Shown: positions 1 through 7,220 of the stretch, one piece after another
Numbering within the stretch: the stretch's first letter is position 1
Layout of the letters: each line of letters starts with the position of its first letter
Source of the DNA: Acidimicrobiia bacterium
Lineage (GTDB): Bacteria > Actinomycetota > Acidimicrobiia > UBA2766
Assembly (NCBI GenBank): GCA_020850945.1
Contig: JADZDR010000037.1
Span: 1 to 48,815, forward strand
Direction: 5' to 3'
DNA length: 48,815 nucleotides
The notes under the pieces: model-generated
The model's input: only the letters and a program-made list of their open reading frames with translations
Database searches by the model: none
Told to the model about the DNA's origin: nothing
Made by a program: the position numbers and the translations under genes

Positions 1-1
1 A

Positions 2-475
2 CATGTCCCCTACGAGGCACACCTCGCCGACGCCCTCGTCGACCTCGCCGCCTCCCACATCGCCGTCGACACCGACTGTGACCGGGCGACGATCGTCGTC
101 CAGGTCCCCGTCACAGCCCTCACCACCGAATCCGAAACTGCGGGACCGGGCGGCTGGATCCTCTCAGGCCCCCCCATCTCAGCCGAAACAGCCAAACGTC
201 TCGCCTGCGACTCGCGATACCAGACAGTCCTCTACGGCGAGGACGGAACCGCCCGCAGTGTTGGTTCCCTCCGACGTTCCGTCCCGCCACATCTGTCACG
301 GATCATCCGCCTCCGCGACGTCACGTGCCGCTGGCCCGGCTGCGAACGCACGTCCCGCCACCACCGCCTCGTTCACGAGGCCGGCCACCAGATCGAAGGC
401 GCCGCCGACCACACCCTCACCTTCAAACGTCCCGACGGCAAGACCATCGACATCCGCCCACCCCCACCCCCCTGA
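2..475 (+). CDS. DUF222/HNH (13E12-type) protein, 3' part, HNH core deleted
   Basis: The open frame enters from the left edge and ends at TGA 473-475; it contains no ATG, so the start lies outside the window. The 157 residues match the C-terminal part of the intact gene at 33619-34785: both share GGWI..GP.ISAET..RL.CD.RYQTV and TCRWPGC. Directly after TCRWPGCERT about 26 residues are missing. This stretch in the intact copy carries the two His, the Asn and the second Cys pair of the HNH fold. The frame then resumes at HHRL.HE and continues to TLTFKRPD. The deletion is in frame, so a protein can be made, but nuclease activity is unlikely. It is the same strand and family as the second copy 33 kb away. 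Confidence 0.8.
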   Translation, partial: HVPYEAHLADALVDLAASHIAVDTDCDRATIVVQVPVTALTTESETAGPGGWILSGPPISAETAKRLACDSRYQTVLYGEDGTARSVGSLRRSVPPHLSRIIRLRDVTCRWPGCERTSRHHRLVHEAGHQIEGAADHTLTFKRPDGKTIDIRPPPPP

Positions 476-592
476 AAGCACGGTCCAGCCCCGCGTCATC
501 CAAGCTCAGACATCCACGGACCCACCCGAAAACCCACAAAGGGGTGCGGGTCGCGCTTGGGTTCGGAAGGGCGCGTGGGACACACTGTGGTC

Positions 593-1798
593 ATGACTTC
601 GCTCTTCGAACCCGCGATGCTCGGTCCCCTCACCCTGCGCAACCGTGTGATCAAGGCCGCCACGTTCGAGGGGCGGTCGCCCGACGGCGTGGTCACAGAC
701 GACCTCGTCGACTTCCACAGGCGCGTCGCGGCCGGCGGCGCGGGGATGACCACCGTCGCCTACCTGTCCGTGGCGCCGGAGGGCCGTACCGATTCGGGCT
801 GCATCCTCGTCCTCCCCGACACGATCCCCGGCCTGCGCCGTCTCACCGACGCCGTCCACGCCGAAGGTGCCGCAGTCGCCGCCCAGATCGGACACGCCGG
901 TCCGGTCGCGAACGCGGCGTCGAACAAGGCGCAGTCGATCGCACCCGGCCGGTTCTTCAACCCGCTCGGGCTGCGGCGCACACGGGCCGCCACCGAGTAC
1001 GACATCGCCCGCATAACGGACGACTACCAGCGCACGGCGCGCCTCTGCGTGGAGGCGGGGTTCGACTCCCTCGAGCTCCACGTCGGACACAACTACCTCC
1101 TCAGCTCCTTCCTCAGCCCCAAGTTCAACTCCCGCACGGACAAGTGGGGCGGCTCGCTCGAGAACCGGGCCCGCTTCGCCCGTCAAGTCGTGCGGGCGGT
1201 GCGCGAGGCGGTCGGGACCGATGTCGCGGTCACGGCGAAGCTGAACATGGAGGACGGGTATCGAGGTGGCCTCTGCATCGAGGACTCGATCCAGGTGGCG
1301 GAGTGGCTCGAGGCGGACGGAGCCCTCGACGCGCTCGAGCTGACGGCGGGCAGCTCGCTCGCGAATCCGATGTTCCTCTTCAAGGGGGACGCGCCTGTGC
1401 GTGAGTTCGGCGAGGTCCTCCCCTGGTTCCTGCGTCCCGGCTTCCGACTCGTGGGGAAGGGCTTTCTCCGCACGTACCCCTACGAGGAGGCCTACTTCCT
1501 CGAGGATGCCCTCCGCTTCCGTAAGGCGCTCCGCCTGCCGCTCGTCCTCCTCGGCGGCATCAGCCGCCTCGACACGGCCGAGCGGGGGATCGCATCCGGG
1601 TTCGAGTTCGTGGCGATGGGTCGGGCCCTCCTCCACGATCCGGGCCTCGTCGACGCGTGGCGCACAGGGGCTTCGGATGCGTCGGGCTGCATCCACTGCA
1701 ACCGCTGCATGCCGACGATCTACACCGGTACGCGCTGCCCCCTCGTCGACCCCCGCCCCGGCGACCGTCCCATCGAGACCCCCACCTTGTCCGCTTAG
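593..1798 (+). CDS. Old Yellow Enzyme family NADH:flavin oxidoreductase, single domain
   Basis: The product is a 401-residue (beta/alpha)8 FMN enzyme of the OYE family, cytosolic, which would reduce activated C=C bonds with NAD(P)H. The N-terminus is typical (LFEPAMLGPLTLRNRV). The substrate-side motif LELHVGHNYLLSSFLSP is followed by N.R.DKWGGSLENR, the usual OYE signature. Near the C-terminus lies CIHCNRCM......GTRC, a cysteine cluster found in the non-fused members of this subgroup. ATG 593 is preferred because homology begins there; an in-frame TTG at 557 would add 12 unusual residues. The gene stands alone: HNH remnant upstream, antitoxin on the other strand downstream. The substrate is unknown. 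Confidence 0.93.
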   Translation: MTSLFEPAMLGPLTLRNRVIKAATFEGRSPDGVVTDDLVDFHRRVAAGGAGMTTVAYLSVAPEGRTDSGCILVLPDTIPGLRRLTDAVHAEGAAVAAQIGHAGPVANAASNKAQSIAPGRFFNPLGLRRTRAATEYDIARITDDYQRTARLCVEAGFDSLELHVGHNYLLSSFLSPKFNSRTDKWGGSLENRARFARQVVRAVREAVGTDVAVTAKLNMEDGYRGGLCIEDSIQVAEWLEADGALDALELTAGSSLANPMFLFKGDAPVREFGEVLPWFLRPGFRLVGKGFLRTYPYEEAYFLEDALRFRKALRLPLVLLGGISRLDTAERGIASGFEFVAMGRALLHDPGLVDAWRTGASDASGCIHCNRCMPTIYTGTRCPLVDPRPGDRPIETPTLSA

Positions 1799-1968
1799 GG
1801 GTTCGCCAAGTCGAGCACGGAGAGTGGGCCACGGCACCCGCTGATGCCGCCAGACGCACCACCACCCGACAGCCCAACCGAACTGTTCAACACGCCCGCC
1901 CCACGGGACCGATGCAACGTGCCTCGACACCCGGAACACTGGTTCTTGACTTCCGCGTCATAGGTTGC
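1799..1968. other. Convergent intergenic region without recognised features
   Basis: This is 170 bp between the OYE gene stop and the antitoxin stop on the opposite strand. No convincing hairpin with a T-run, no RNA gene and no homologous protein fragment was recognised. Confidence 0.4.
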
Positions 1969-2250
1969 TCAGGCGACGTTGACGAAGCGGCGGACTGCCT
2001 CGCGGATGATCTCGCTTGTCGTTGTGTGGTCGGCTTGGGCGCGTGCTTCGATTGCTGCGTGCAGTTCCGGGTCGATGCGCACGGGCACGATGTCGGCGGG
2101 TCCTGAGCCCATGGGTGGCCGGCCGCGGCGCCGTGCCTTGAGTTCGGAGGTGTCGTAGTCGGTCTCTTCGACTTCTGCGGCGATCGCGTCGAGATCCTCG
2201 TCCGTGAGCGTACGGCCGCCGCGCGTTCTGTATGTCTTGGGTTTGGTCAT
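1969..2250 (-). CDS. Ribbon-helix-helix antitoxin (CopG/BrnA-like)
   Basis: A 93-residue protein. The C-terminal part (about residues 52-91) reads ADIVPVRIDPELHAAIEAR, then TTSEIIREAVRRFV, a classic RHH fold: a DNA-binding beta strand followed by two helices. The N-terminus is charged and probably binds the toxin. ATG 2250 overlaps the stop of the preceding reading frame as ATGA, the coupling expected for a toxin-antitoxin pair with the toxin first. That toxin frame is broken (2247-2518), so this may now be an orphan antitoxin. RHH antitoxins normally repress their own operon; no operator was identified here. Confidence 0.85.
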   Translation of the reverse strand: MTKPKTYRTRGGRTLTDEDLDAIAAEVEETDYDTSELKARRRGRPPMGSGPADIVPVRIDPELHAAIEARAQADHTTTSEIIREAVRRFVNVA

Positions 2251-2518
2251 TCCTGGTCGTCTCCTGGCGGGAGCAGGTCGTAGAAGGCGGGGCGTAATGC
2301 CATGGCATGTATCACGATCTCGCGGTTGTCATCGAGGACGAGCCAGATGACCTCGAGCAGGTTGCCCGCTTGGTCGGTCCGATCGCGAGGACTCTGGGCG
2401 GGTCGGCGTCGGGTTCGAGGTCGACGACGACGAGGGCATGGCTGATGGCATGAAATGCTACTGGGCGGAAGGACGCCTCGGAGGGAACGCCGAGAGTGAC
2501 CAGCAGTCGCCGTTGCTT
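2247..2518 (-). pseudogene. Frameshifted toxin gene partner of the RHH antitoxin
   Basis: Read on the minus strand, the 5' frame gives RRLLVTLGVPSEASF.PVAFHAISHALVVVDLEPDADPP then VLAIGPTKR. It continues one frame over as GNLLEVIWLVLDD, then EIVIHAMALRPAFYDLL, and ends in TGA overlapping the antitoxin ATG. The combined product (HAI.HAL...IGP...GNLLEV....IHAMALR) resembles small toxins encoded just before RHH antitoxins. The frames join at a G-run (CCC at 2365-2367 on the plus strand); one extra G restores TKRGNLLEV. The 5' end also lacks an ATG, GTG or TTG, and a stop lies in frame upstream at 2549-2551. Either the gene is decaying or there is a single-base assembly error plus a missed start. 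Confidence 0.65.
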
Positions 2519-2886
2519 CCGATGCCGCCTTGGGTCAGTTCTTCGCAGTCAGGTTGGTACTGAGAGACACTCAGGTGCGTGGGCTTCCCCCCGCATCGTG
2601 GAGAGCCCGACACCCCAGTGGTGGACGATGGGGGTCAGGGCGTGCGCTGGGGTCGGCCCCGCGCACGGGCCGCCTGATCTGACCGGCGCGCACCTCACGA
2701 CCAGGAACGGCGACGGGCTCACGACGCGCGTCTCGACCCATCCAAAGCGACGCGCTCAACGCCTTTGAGCCGCCACGGGCGGCCGATCACACCGAGCACG
2801 ACGCCGCTCAGCCCTACGCGGCTCCAACACCCGCGCGAACCTTCAGGGTCACGGCGCCAGACGCGGCTGTGCGGCATTGCCGGGAC
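2519..2886. other. Intergenic region, nothing recognised
   Basis: Between the broken toxin and vapC. The open frames here are short and have no recognisable motifs. A small perfect hairpin (GCCGCC-acg-GGCGGC, 2769-2783) lies in it, without a following T-run. It could be degraded accessory DNA. Confidence 0.4.
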
Positions 2887-3330
2887 TCAGACCTGTGCCG
2901 GCCTGAGCTCGAAGCCCTGAAGGGCTGCCGCGGCTCTGAGCTGCGCGTCGAAGGCAACGAAGGATGTGCAGCCGGGTTCCGCCTCACGCGCGGCCAGGGC
3001 GGATGCGAGCTGCACGGCGTCGTGGGCGCGCAGTCCGTGGACCGAACTGAGGAGGGCTCCGCCTGCCAGGAGACTATCGTCGACCTGCACCGCGGAGAAG
3101 CGGCCCGCTTCGCTGTCGGTGCCGTAGTAGTCGGCTTCGAAGTCGGCGATCAGAACGGCTGCCACGTCTGCGGAGATCTCACCGATGCGGTGTTTCCGGG
3201 AGATCGCAGACGGCACCTCGACCCGGGCCAGAACCGAGATGACGAGTACGGGAATCCGGCGCACGTCACGGTAACCGGGTTCGTCGGCGTAGAGCTTGAC
3301 CAGTGCGGACGAGTCGGCGAAGGTGCTCAC
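2887..3330 (-). CDS. vapC: VapC-type PIN-domain toxin
   Basis: A 147-residue PIN-domain ribonuclease. The acidic residues expected for Mg2+ binding are present: Asp6 in TFADSSALVKLY, Glu in SVLARVEV, Asp in LRAHDAVQLASAL and Asp in FVAFD. Known VapC toxins cut tRNA or rRNA and are held inactive by VapB. The start is GTG 3330, overlapping the vapB stop as GTGA, so translation is coupled. The length is normal for the family and no defect is visible, so this pair should be functional, unlike its frameshifted neighbour. Confidence 0.9.
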   Translation of the reverse strand: MSTFADSSALVKLYADEPGYRDVRRIPVLVISVLARVEVPSAISRKHRIGEISADVAAVLIADFEADYYGTDSEAGRFSAVQVDDSLLAGGALLSSVHGLRAHDAVQLASALAAREAEPGCTSFVAFDAQLRAAAALQGFELRPAQV

Positions 3331-3623
3331 CGACGTTCGCTGCTCACGATCTCCGACAGGGGAACACCCTTGCCGGCAGATCGCCTCGCCTTTGCGACGG
3401 CGTTGCGTGCCGGCCGTCGTCGAGGTGAGCCCCCTGGGGCAAGGATGCCGGCTGCGGCCAGTCGCTCACGCACGCGTGTGGCCTCGTCGCTGTTCAGTTC
3501 CGGGTTGGTGGCGGCGTCGAGAACCGATGTCACATAGGCGTTGAGGCTGCGACCTGTCGCTCGGGCCGACCTGCGCACACGCTCGATCAACTCGTCGTCG
3601 GCGCGCCACGTCATCTGGCCCAT
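3327..3623 (-). CDS. vapB: VapB-type antitoxin
   Basis: A 98-residue protein. The N-terminal third (MTWRADDELIERVRR, then GRSLNAYVTSVLDAAT) is a ribbon-helix-helix DNA-binding domain. The Arg/Pro-rich C-terminal region should wrap the PIN toxin. The gene precedes vapC and overlaps it by four bases. ATG 3623 lies directly behind a repeated palindrome that probably serves as its operator, with a -10-like hexamer six bases ahead of the start codon. Confidence 0.85.
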   Translation of the reverse strand: MGQMTWRADDELIERVRRSARATGRSLNAYVTSVLDAATNPELNSDEATRVRERLAAAGILAPGGSPRRRPARNAVAKARRSAGKGVPLSEIVSSERR

Positions 3624-3649
3624 GCAGGCATGCTAGCAGGCATGCCTGC
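3624..3649 (-). promoter_or_regulatory. vapBC promoter/operator with repeated GCAGGCATGC
   Basis: GCAGGCATGC occurs twice (3624-3633 and 3636-3645) with a 2-bp gap. The second copy is part of the perfect palindrome GCAGGCATGCCTGC (3636-3649). Minus-strand TAGCAT (3630-3635) sits six bases before ATG 3623, a -10 placement for a leaderless mRNA; no good -35 is visible. Binding by the VapB RHH domain is inferred from position. Confidence 0.5.
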
Positions 3650-3685
3650 CGCGTTGGGGAGGGGGCAGAGGCTCCCCACGACCGC

Positions 3686-4252
3686 TCAGGACGCCGTCCA
3701 GTCTGGGTCGCGGCCGATGAAGCCGACGAGGCGGTCCTGCACCGGTGCGTCGTCGGGGACCGGTACGGGGGTCCCGTACTGTCCCGATGCCCGCAGCGCC
3801 TCCTCCATCGCGGTCATGCCCGCCAGCATCGCCTCGCACCGGGATGCGTCGAGGGTGTCGTCCTGGCCGGTGGCGCGGGCGAGGTCCCATGTGTGCATGA
3901 ACACGTCGGGGGTGTAGAGATGGTCGATCGCGTCGCGTACGCCCATCCCGCCGAAGCGGGGATCGGACAGCACCAGCGTGGCCGATGCCGGGTCGTCGAG
4001 GACGGCCTGTACGGTGCCGGCATGGTGCTCCCACGCCGCGACGGGGTCGTCCGCGACCGAGGGGCCGGGTTCCAACCGGACGTCGGCGGCCGCGGCCAAG
4101 AACGCGGGGAGCCACTCGACGAGGTGGCCCACGATGTCGCGGACCCGCCACTGCGGCACCGGCGTGGGGCCGTCCCACTGCTCGGCTCGAACCCCCCGCA
4201 CCCGGGCGGTGAAGGTGGCGGCGTCGAGACGGTGCTGCACGGCGGGTGTCAC
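3686..4252 (-). CDS. TIGR03086-type (DinB/maleylpyruvate-isomerase-like) protein
   Basis: A 188-residue helical-bundle protein of the TIGR03086 / mycothiol-dependent isomerase N-domain type. The core reads VPQWRVRDIVGHLVEWLP, the usual W.VRDLVAHL helix with a metal-ligand His. FMHTWDLARATGQD is the second signature, with its own His. Family members are metal-binding and some are thiol-dependent transferases; the substrate here is unknown. GTG 4252 overlaps the SRPBCC stop as GTGA and begins the homologous region, so it is preferred to the long upstream extension in the same frame. It is the third gene of the ArsR operon. Confidence 0.88.
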   Translation of the reverse strand: MTPAVQHRLDAATFTARVRGVRAEQWDGPTPVPQWRVRDIVGHLVEWLPAFLAAAADVRLEPGPSVADDPVAAWEHHAGTVQAVLDDPASATLVLSDPRFGGMGVRDAIDHLYTPDVFMHTWDLARATGQDDTLDASRCEAMLAGMTAMEEALRASGQYGTPVPVPDDAPVQDRLVGFIGRDPDWTAS

Positions 4253-4734
4253 GACTCGCCCGCGAGCAGGGCGTCGAGCTTGGCGTACCCCTCGTTGACT
4301 CCGACCTCCATGCCCGAGCGCAGCCAGGCGTCGCGCCCTTCGAAGGTGTCGACGAGTGACTGGGCGTGGAGGCGTGTCGTCCCGTCGCCACGGTCCTCGA
4401 ACCACAGGGTCTCGAGCGACACGTCGTCCGGCATCCCCTCGAAGGTGAAGGTCTGCACGATGCGGGTGTCGGTGATCTGGTGGAAGCAGCCGCGGAAGCC
4501 GTACTCCTCGCCGTCGCGGCCGGCCACATACCGCCACTCCCCGCCGTCGCGCGCGTCCCAGGTGACGATCCTCGTCTCCATCCCGTCGGGGCCGACCCAC
4601 CGCGCGAAGAGGTCGGCGTCGGTGTGGGCCGCCATGAGCTGGGCGGGAGTGGCGGCGAAGTCCCGCGTGATGCGGATCACGGGGAGGTCCGGGTCGGCTT
4701 CGATGGCGGCTTCGGCGTGTCTGACTGGACTCAT
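4249..4734 (-). CDS. SRPBCC (AHSA1-like) domain protein
   Basis: A 161-residue START/Bet v1-fold protein. ITRDFAATPAQLMAAHTDADLFARWVGPDG is the typical N-terminal helix-grip start with the conserved W.GP motif, and the Trp-rich C-terminal helix (DAWLRSGMEVGVNEGYAKLDALL) closes the pocket. Such proteins bind hydrophobic ligands and are very often encoded next to an ArsR repressor. ATG 4734 overlaps the arsR stop as ATGA; the longer upstream frame is not homologous. The pocket ligand may be the inducer sensed by the operon, but this is inference. Confidence 0.92.
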   Translation of the reverse strand: MSPVRHAEAAIEADPDLPVIRITRDFAATPAQLMAAHTDADLFARWVGPDGMETRIVTWDARDGGEWRYVAGRDGEEYGFRGCFHQITDTRIVQTFTFEGMPDDVSLETLWFEDRGDGTTRLHAQSLVDTFEGRDAWLRSGMEVGVNEGYAKLDALLAGES

Positions 4735-5153
4735 GATGCCCTTCCTCTCTTCTTGTTCGCTTCGGTGGCAGGATCGGCGGGACCGGTGCGACCGTCGGCA
4801 TCCATCTCGGCCAGCAAGGCGTCGAGGCGGCTGTACCTCGCCTCGGCCTGGCGGCGGTAACGTTCGATCCATCCCGTCATCATGTCGAGGACGTTGTCCT
4901 CGAGGTGGACGCTGCGCCGCTGCGCATCCTTGGTCTTGGTGACCAGACCGGCGTCCTCGAGCACGCGGACATGCTTGGAGATCGCCTGCACGGTCACGTC
5001 GTAGGGCGCGGCGAGCTCGCTCACGGTCGCGTCGGCCTCCGCGAGGCGGACCACGAGATCGCGCCGGATCGGATCGCCCAACGCCGCGAACGCCCTCGAG
5101 AGACGCTCGTCGTCGTCTTTGACGTCCGGCGCTGCCCCCGCTTGTTCAACCAT
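4731..5153 (-). CDS. ArsR-family winged-helix repressor
   Basis: A 140-residue regulator. The winged helix runs through LSRAFAALGDPIRRDLVVRL, then VSELAAPYDVTVQAISKHVRVLEDAGLV and the wing KDAQRRSVHLE. No obvious Cys metal-sensing motif is present, so it is probably not a metal sensor. The C-terminal helix carries the W.ERYRRQ..ARY.RLDALLAEMD signature common in ArsR proteins paired with SRPBCC partners. ATG 5153 is chosen because a near-consensus promoter puts the transcription start at this base. An in-frame TTG at 5189 would lie inside the -35 box. Two dyads over the promoter suggest autorepression. Confidence 0.93.
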   Translation of the reverse strand: MVEQAGAAPDVKDDDERLSRAFAALGDPIRRDLVVRLAEADATVSELAAPYDVTVQAISKHVRVLEDAGLVTKTKDAQRRSVHLEDNVLDMMTGWIERYRRQAEARYSRLDALLAEMDADGRTGPADPATEANKKRGRAS

Positions 5154-5203
5154 GAGGTTGAAGATAGGGCTCCATCCAGAGTTTGTCAACCGATTGGTTG
5201 AAC
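5145..5203 (-). promoter_or_regulatory. Leaderless arsR promoter with two dyad operators
   Basis: On the minus strand, TTGACA (5184-5189), a 17-bp spacer and TATCTT (5161-5166) form a near-consensus sigma70-type promoter. Seven bases after the -10 lies the A of ATG 5153, so the mRNA should be leaderless. Operator 1 is the perfect dyad TTCAACC-ATGA-GGTTGAA (5145-5162), which covers the start codon. Operator 2 is the imperfect dyad TGTCAACC-GATT-GGTTGAAC (5184-5203), which covers the -35. Their centres are 40 bp apart, close to four helical turns. ArsR as the ligand is inferred from position and shape. Confidence 0.82.
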
Positions 5204-5207
5204 AGGG

Positions 5208-6614
5208 TCAGGCGTCCGCGGCGGCCTTGGCGAGGCGGCCGACGGCCTCGCAGAACTCCTCGGCGACCATCTGGGCCTGCGGGGCCTTGTCCCTGCAGGT
5301 GATGATGCCGATGTCGAGGTTGCCGCAGTTGGACAGCGCCGTGATGTTGAGGCCGCTGCCGTGCATGAGCGGACCCATCGGATAGAGGGCCTCGAGGGTG
5401 GCGCCGGCGCAGTAGAGCGGGATCGGCGGTCCCGCGATGTTGGAGACCACCATGTTGAACGCCGGCGGGATCAGGTCGGGCAGGCGGACTCGCTCCATCA
5501 AGCGGCTCAGCCCCTCGACGAAGCGGGGCGGGAGGAGGTCGGTGGTCTCCTGCAGCAGCCCGGCACCGATGCGCCCGGCGACGGCCTTGGCGGCCAGCGC
5601 GTCCGCGGCGACGTACGCGAGGACGGCGACGTCGTCATCCATCTGGACGGGCAGGCGGACGGTCATGAGCGACACCTGGTTTCCGGTGCCGGCTTCATCG
5701 TCGCTGCGCACCGAGATCGGCACCGCGGCGTGCAATGGCTGGGCCACCATCGCATCGAGCTCGAGGAGCAGCCTCCGTGCCGCCGCACAGGACGCCGCGA
5801 GGATCACGTCGTTGACGGTCGTGCCGAACGCGGCCTTGATCTTCTTGACGGTCTCGAGCTCCACCTGACCGAAGCCGACCGCACGCGACGCGGTGAGCTG
5901 GCCGTTGAAGGCGGTACGGGGCGAGCCGAAGACCTTTGCGGTCGTCGACCTGCCCGTGACGTTGTCACGGAGCGTCTCGGTCACCCCCGGTACCGCCGAG
6001 GCAACCGTGCGCACGACACCGGCCGGCTTGGAGAGGCGGCTCCCCGTGGCAGAGACCGCCAGACGGAGAGCGGACGGCTTCGTCTCGGGCGCCCAGTCGT
6101 CCTCGGAGGTTTCGAGCGGGGCGTCGGGAGTGAGGTCGAAGATCCGCCCCATGATCTCGGCGCCGGCGCCGCCGTCCATCATGGCGTGGTGAAGCTTGGT
6201 CACGACGGCGAACCGGCCACCCGTGAGGCCGTCCACCACGGCCATCTGCCACAGCGGCCGTTCACGGTCGAGTTGCACCGAGGCGAAGCGGCCCACGAAG
6301 TCGCAGAGCTCGGCGGTACCTCCGGGGGCGGGCAGCGTGGCCCGCACGAGGTGGGCGTCGAGATCGAAGTCGCCGTCCTCCAGCCATGTCGGGTGGTCGA
6401 TGCCGAGGGGGGTCGGCACCGCCTTTCGACGGAACGGCGGGATCAGGTGCAGGCGGGATCGCAGGACTTCCCGGAAGCGCTCGAAACCGAAGTCCTCACC
6501 GGCTCCGCTCGGGGTCGACCCGGGCGCGAGGATGAGTGTGCCCATCACGTGCATGTGCGCGGTGGGCGTCTCGCTGTAGAGCATCGAGGCGTCGAGGCCG
6601 CTCAGGCGGAGCAT
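5208..6614 (-). CDS. WS/DGAT-type O-acyltransferase (wax ester / triacylglycerol synthase family)
   Basis: A 468-residue acyl-CoA:alcohol acyltransferase of the bifunctional WS/DGAT family, which esterifies long-chain alcohols or diacylglycerol with acyl-CoA, usually at the inner membrane. The catalytic HHxxxDG motif is HHAMMDGG at about residue 137. The N-terminal MLRLSGLDASMLYSETP.AHMHV and the later NDVILA and PISVRS.DE..TGNQVS blocks are family signatures. ATG 6614 has a GGGAGGG ribosome site four bases upstream (6619-6625); the 26-residue extension upstream is unlikely. It is the last gene of the long minus-strand series and could draw off acyl-CoA from the pathway for storage. Confidence 0.93.
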   Translation of the reverse strand: MLRLSGLDASMLYSETPTAHMHVMGTLILAPGSTPSGAGEDFGFERFREVLRSRLHLIPPFRRKAVPTPLGIDHPTWLEDGDFDLDAHLVRATLPAPGGTAELCDFVGRFASVQLDRERPLWQMAVVDGLTGGRFAVVTKLHHAMMDGGAGAEIMGRIFDLTPDAPLETSEDDWAPETKPSALRLAVSATGSRLSKPAGVVRTVASAVPGVTETLRDNVTGRSTTAKVFGSPRTAFNGQLTASRAVGFGQVELETVKKIKAAFGTTVNDVILAASCAAARRLLLELDAMVAQPLHAAVPISVRSDDEAGTGNQVSLMTVRLPVQMDDDVAVLAYVAADALAAKAVAGRIGAGLLQETTDLLPPRFVEGLSRLMERVRLPDLIPPAFNMVVSNIAGPPIPLYCAGATLEALYPMGPLMHGSGLNITALSNCGNLDIGIITCRDKAPQAQMVAEEFCEAVGRLAKAAADA

Positions 6615-6659
6615 GGCACCCTCCCGAGTGCTGGGGTGGAGAGGCGGATGCGGGGGCCC

Positions 6660-6679
6660 GCCGGCGTGGGTTCGCCGGC
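6660..6679 (-). terminator. GC hairpin between small protein gene and WS/DGAT gene
   Basis: A perfect 7-bp stem GCCGGCG / CGCCGGC with a 6-base loop, in the 135-bp gap between two minus-strand genes. No T-run follows. It could be a weak terminator or processing hairpin at the end of the small-FAD-FAD-small block, or chance in G+C-rich DNA. Confidence 0.25.
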
Positions 6680-6749
6680 CGCCCACGCGCACCCGCGAGG
6701 CTACCGGCGAGTCGCACTGCCGAGCGAAGTGGACAGCCGCGACATCCGG

Positions 6750-7220
6750 CTAACAGGGGGAGTGGGGGGCGGAGCGTTCGCCGAGGACGCTGAGGCGGGC
6801 CTCGGTCGACTCGAGGCGGCGCCGCGTGCGGCGTCGTCTCGCCGCACCCTCGACGGGACGCCTGCGTGCGATCGGCGGGGGCAACTCGACTGTGGGCTCT
6901 TCGACCGGCGTGCGGTCGAAGAGCCCGCGCACCATCGCGACCGCGACGAGCCAGCCGAGCACGACGACACCGGCGAGCATGCGGCCGTAGAGGCGCCAGC
7001 GGTGCGGGGAACCGTGGACGAACTCGGCAACGCGGGGATCGCGCAGGAGGGTGACGAACTCGACGATGTCGTCGGTGCGCAGGCGCATGATGTAGTCCCA
7101 CGTGATGGGCTCCTCCATCGTCCCCTTGAGATAGAGGGCGTCGCCGCTCTTGACCGCCTCCCCGTTGGCGAGATCGACGGTGACGGTCCGCTTGCCGAGA
7201 CCCTTGGACCAGAAGTCCAT
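6750..7220 (-). CDS. Membrane-anchored small protein, WSKGLGKR family (copy 2)
   Basis: Not recognised as a named family. The 156-residue protein starts MDFWSKGLGKRTVTVDL and is a paralogue of the product at 10547-10891. Both share WSKGLGKR at residues 4-11, a short beta-rich part with P(I/V).WDY near residue 40, TDD(I/V)V.F.T.L near residues 50-58, and then a single hydrophobic segment (here about 80-100: LYGRMLAGVVVLGWLVAVAMVRGL). The tail is rich in Arg and Pro and probably cytoplasmic. ATG 7220 overlaps the stop of the upstream FAD enzyme by one base (TGATG). Tight coupling suggests a partner or membrane anchor for the FAD enzymes. Confidence 0.78.
   Translation of the reverse strand: MDFWSKGLGKRTVTVDLANGEAVKSGDALYLKGTMEEPITWDYIMRLRTDDIVEFVTLLRDPRVAEFVHGSPHRWRLYGRMLAGVVVLGWLVAVAMVRGLFDRTPVEEPTVELPPPIARRRPVEGAARRRRTRRRLESTEARLSVLGERSAPHSPC

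Noticed and set aside
2496-2768. A 90-codon plus-strand open frame
   Set aside because: No ribosome site, no motif and low-complexity composition; it overlaps the toxin remnant.
5154-5189. TTG 5189 as the start of the ArsR protein
   Set aside because: It falls inside the -35 box, upstream of the predicted transcription start at 5153.
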